Shown in pieces: positions 4,948-5,758 of a DNA stretch of 5,758 nucleotides. Within the stretch, counting starts at the first letter, position 1; every line of letters begins with the position of its first letter. This DNA is from Bacteroidales bacterium. GTDB taxonomy: Bacteria; Bacteroidota; Bacteroidia; Bacteroidales; PUMT01. The position numbers and the translations under genes were made by a program. The stretch lies in NCBI GenBank assembly GCA_007119075.1, contig SKQJ01000186.1, positions 1 through 5,758 of the forward strand. The letters are read 5' to 3'. The notes below the pieces were generated by a model that did not search any database, was not told the origin of the DNA, and saw nothing but the letters and a program-made list of their open reading frames with translations.

Positions 4948-5593
4948 GACTAAAATTTGCGTAAGCATAGGGAAAGTGCCCTTTGATGCGATTACCGGCA
5001 TACTTAACCGGGTTGAAATGGCCGAGATCAGGCTTGATCTGGCGCTGCTGGAAGAAGAGCAGATAAAGGCGGTGTTTTCTGCCCATGACAAGCTGATAGC
5101 CACCTGCAGGGAGGGCGAATACAATGATTTGGAAAGGGCCAGGCTACTTGAAATTGCCGTGTTGCACGGTGCGGCGTGGATTGATGTGGAGGCAGATGCC
5201 AGTCCGCAGTTCAGGGAAAGAATGATCAAGCTTGCCAGCTCATCCGGCACGGCACTTATCCTTTCCAGGCATTATTATACTCATACCCCCGGCCAGGAGG
5301 AACTGACCGGCGCCGTGGATGAGATGCTTGGCGACGGAGCCGATATAGCAAAAATTGCCGCGCAGGTCAATGAACCCTCTGACGCGGCCAGGCTTTTAAG
5401 CCTGTATACCGTTCCCGGGAAAATTGTTTCGATCGGCATGGGGCCGCTGGGCGTAATTACCCGCATTGCTGCGCCTTTTCTGGGCGCGCCATTCACCTTT
5501 GCCTCTGCCGGGGATGATCTGTCTACCGCCGGTGGACAAATTGAGTATGCCGGGATGACGGCCCTTATTGAAAAAATATCGTCCTATGGATGA
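4937..5593 (+). CDS. aroD: Type I 3-dehydroquinate dehydratase (AroD), 218 aa
   Basis: This enzyme dehydrates 3-dehydroquinate to 3-dehydroshikimate through a Schiff base. It is the class I (aldolase-barrel) form, not the unrelated type II AroQ. Visible class I residues are EIRLDL (30-35), Arg58 in ATCREG, Glu85 in WIDVE, the catalytic His112 in LSRHYYTHTP, the Schiff-base Lys139 in ADIAKIA, Arg176 in GPLGVITR, Ser190 in FAS and Gln201 in GGQIEYA. The length fits the family (about 220-250). The frame is open from an earlier ATG at 4907, but that adds ten residues read inside aroB. ATG 4937 gives the normal N-terminus leading into KICVSIG and an 11-nt overlap with aroB, typical of translational coupling. 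aroE overlaps the end by 8 nt. All key residues are present, so it should be active. Confidence 0.95.
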   Translation: METETKICVSIGKVPFDAITGILNRVEMAEIRLDLALLEEEQIKAVFSAHDKLIATCREGEYNDLERARLLEIAVLHGAAWIDVEADASPQFRERMIKLASSSGTALILSRHYYTHTPGQEELTGAVDEMLGDGADIAKIAAQVNEPSDAARLLSLYTVPGKIVSIGMGPLGVITRIAAPFLGAPFTFASAGDDLSTAGGQIEYAGMTALIEKISSYG

Positions 5594-5758
5594 CAGCCGT
5601 AAGTACTTCGCGGTTTTCGGCAATCCTATCCTTCACAGCCGCAGTCCCCAGCTCTACAACGGACTTTTTCCCAGTGACGGGGTCAATGCCCGCTATACCC
5701 GCATCCACACTGGTTCGGGCAAATCGGTCTGCGAGATTATCCGCATGGCAGGGTTGTC
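5586..5758 (+). CDS. aroE: Shikimate dehydrogenase (AroE), N-terminal 57 residues, cut by the window edge
   Basis: AroE reduces 3-dehydroshikimate to shikimate with NADPH. Only the start of the substrate-binding domain is visible: YFAVFGNPILHSRSPQLYN (7-25) matches the family signature, in which the Ser-x-Ser of HSxSP and the following Asn contact substrate. The position usually occupied by His before that Asn is Tyr here (LYN). The catalytic Lys/Asp and the NADP-binding domain are beyond the window. ATG 5586 overlaps the aroD stop by 8 nt in a different frame, so the two are probably translationally coupled. The nearby ATG at 5590 is in another frame and gives no AroE-like protein. The HSRSPQLYN form looks more like AroE proteins associated with type I AroD than like the HSFS-type sequences I associate with many Bacteroidota; this is from memory and not a measured comparison. 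Confidence 0.93.
   Translation, partial: MDDSRKYFAVFGNPILHSRSPQLYNGLFPSDGVNARYTRIHTGSGKSVCEIIRMAGL

Overview
The window carries aromatic amino acid biosynthesis genes, most likely from a member of the Bacteroidota. The evidence is a DAHP synthase with a C-terminal AroQ chorismate mutase domain, a short TyrA without an ACT domain, weak or absent Shine-Dalgarno sequences, and AT-rich control regions between genes of more balanced composition. The phylum is an inference; order and genus cannot be read from this sequence.

Layout. Positions 1-1016, minus strand: the N-terminal part of trpE (anthranilate synthase component I), running off the left edge. Positions 1017-1494: a divergent control region. 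Positions 1495-3518, plus strand: tyrA (prephenate dehydrogenase) and a DAHP synthase-chorismate mutase fusion. Positions 3519-3918: a non-coding gap with degenerate 34-bp tandem repeats that begin inside the 3' end of the DAHP synthase gene. Positions 3919-5758, plus strand: aroB, aroD (type I) and the start of aroE, overlapping by 11 and 8 nt.

The most interesting part is the divergent region. Each direction carries what looks like a ribosome-mediated transcription attenuator. Toward tyrA there is an 18-codon ORF, MRKVHSYWGFSFFTFIFK, with five Phe, one Tyr and one Trp codon. It is followed by a 10-bp terminator hairpin with a T run and by an upstream 9-nt segment that can pair with the terminator's 5' arm instead. 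Toward trpE there is a short ORF with three consecutive Trp codons, a 10-bp terminator hairpin with T runs, and a perfect 12-nt antiterminator complement. None of these short elements would be found by routine gene calling.

Together the genes cover entry to the shikimate pathway (DAHP synthase, AroB, AroD, AroE) and both branches after chorismate: chorismate mutase and TyrA toward Tyr/Phe, TrpE toward Trp. The leaders would couple transcription of each arm to the charging of aromatic tRNAs.
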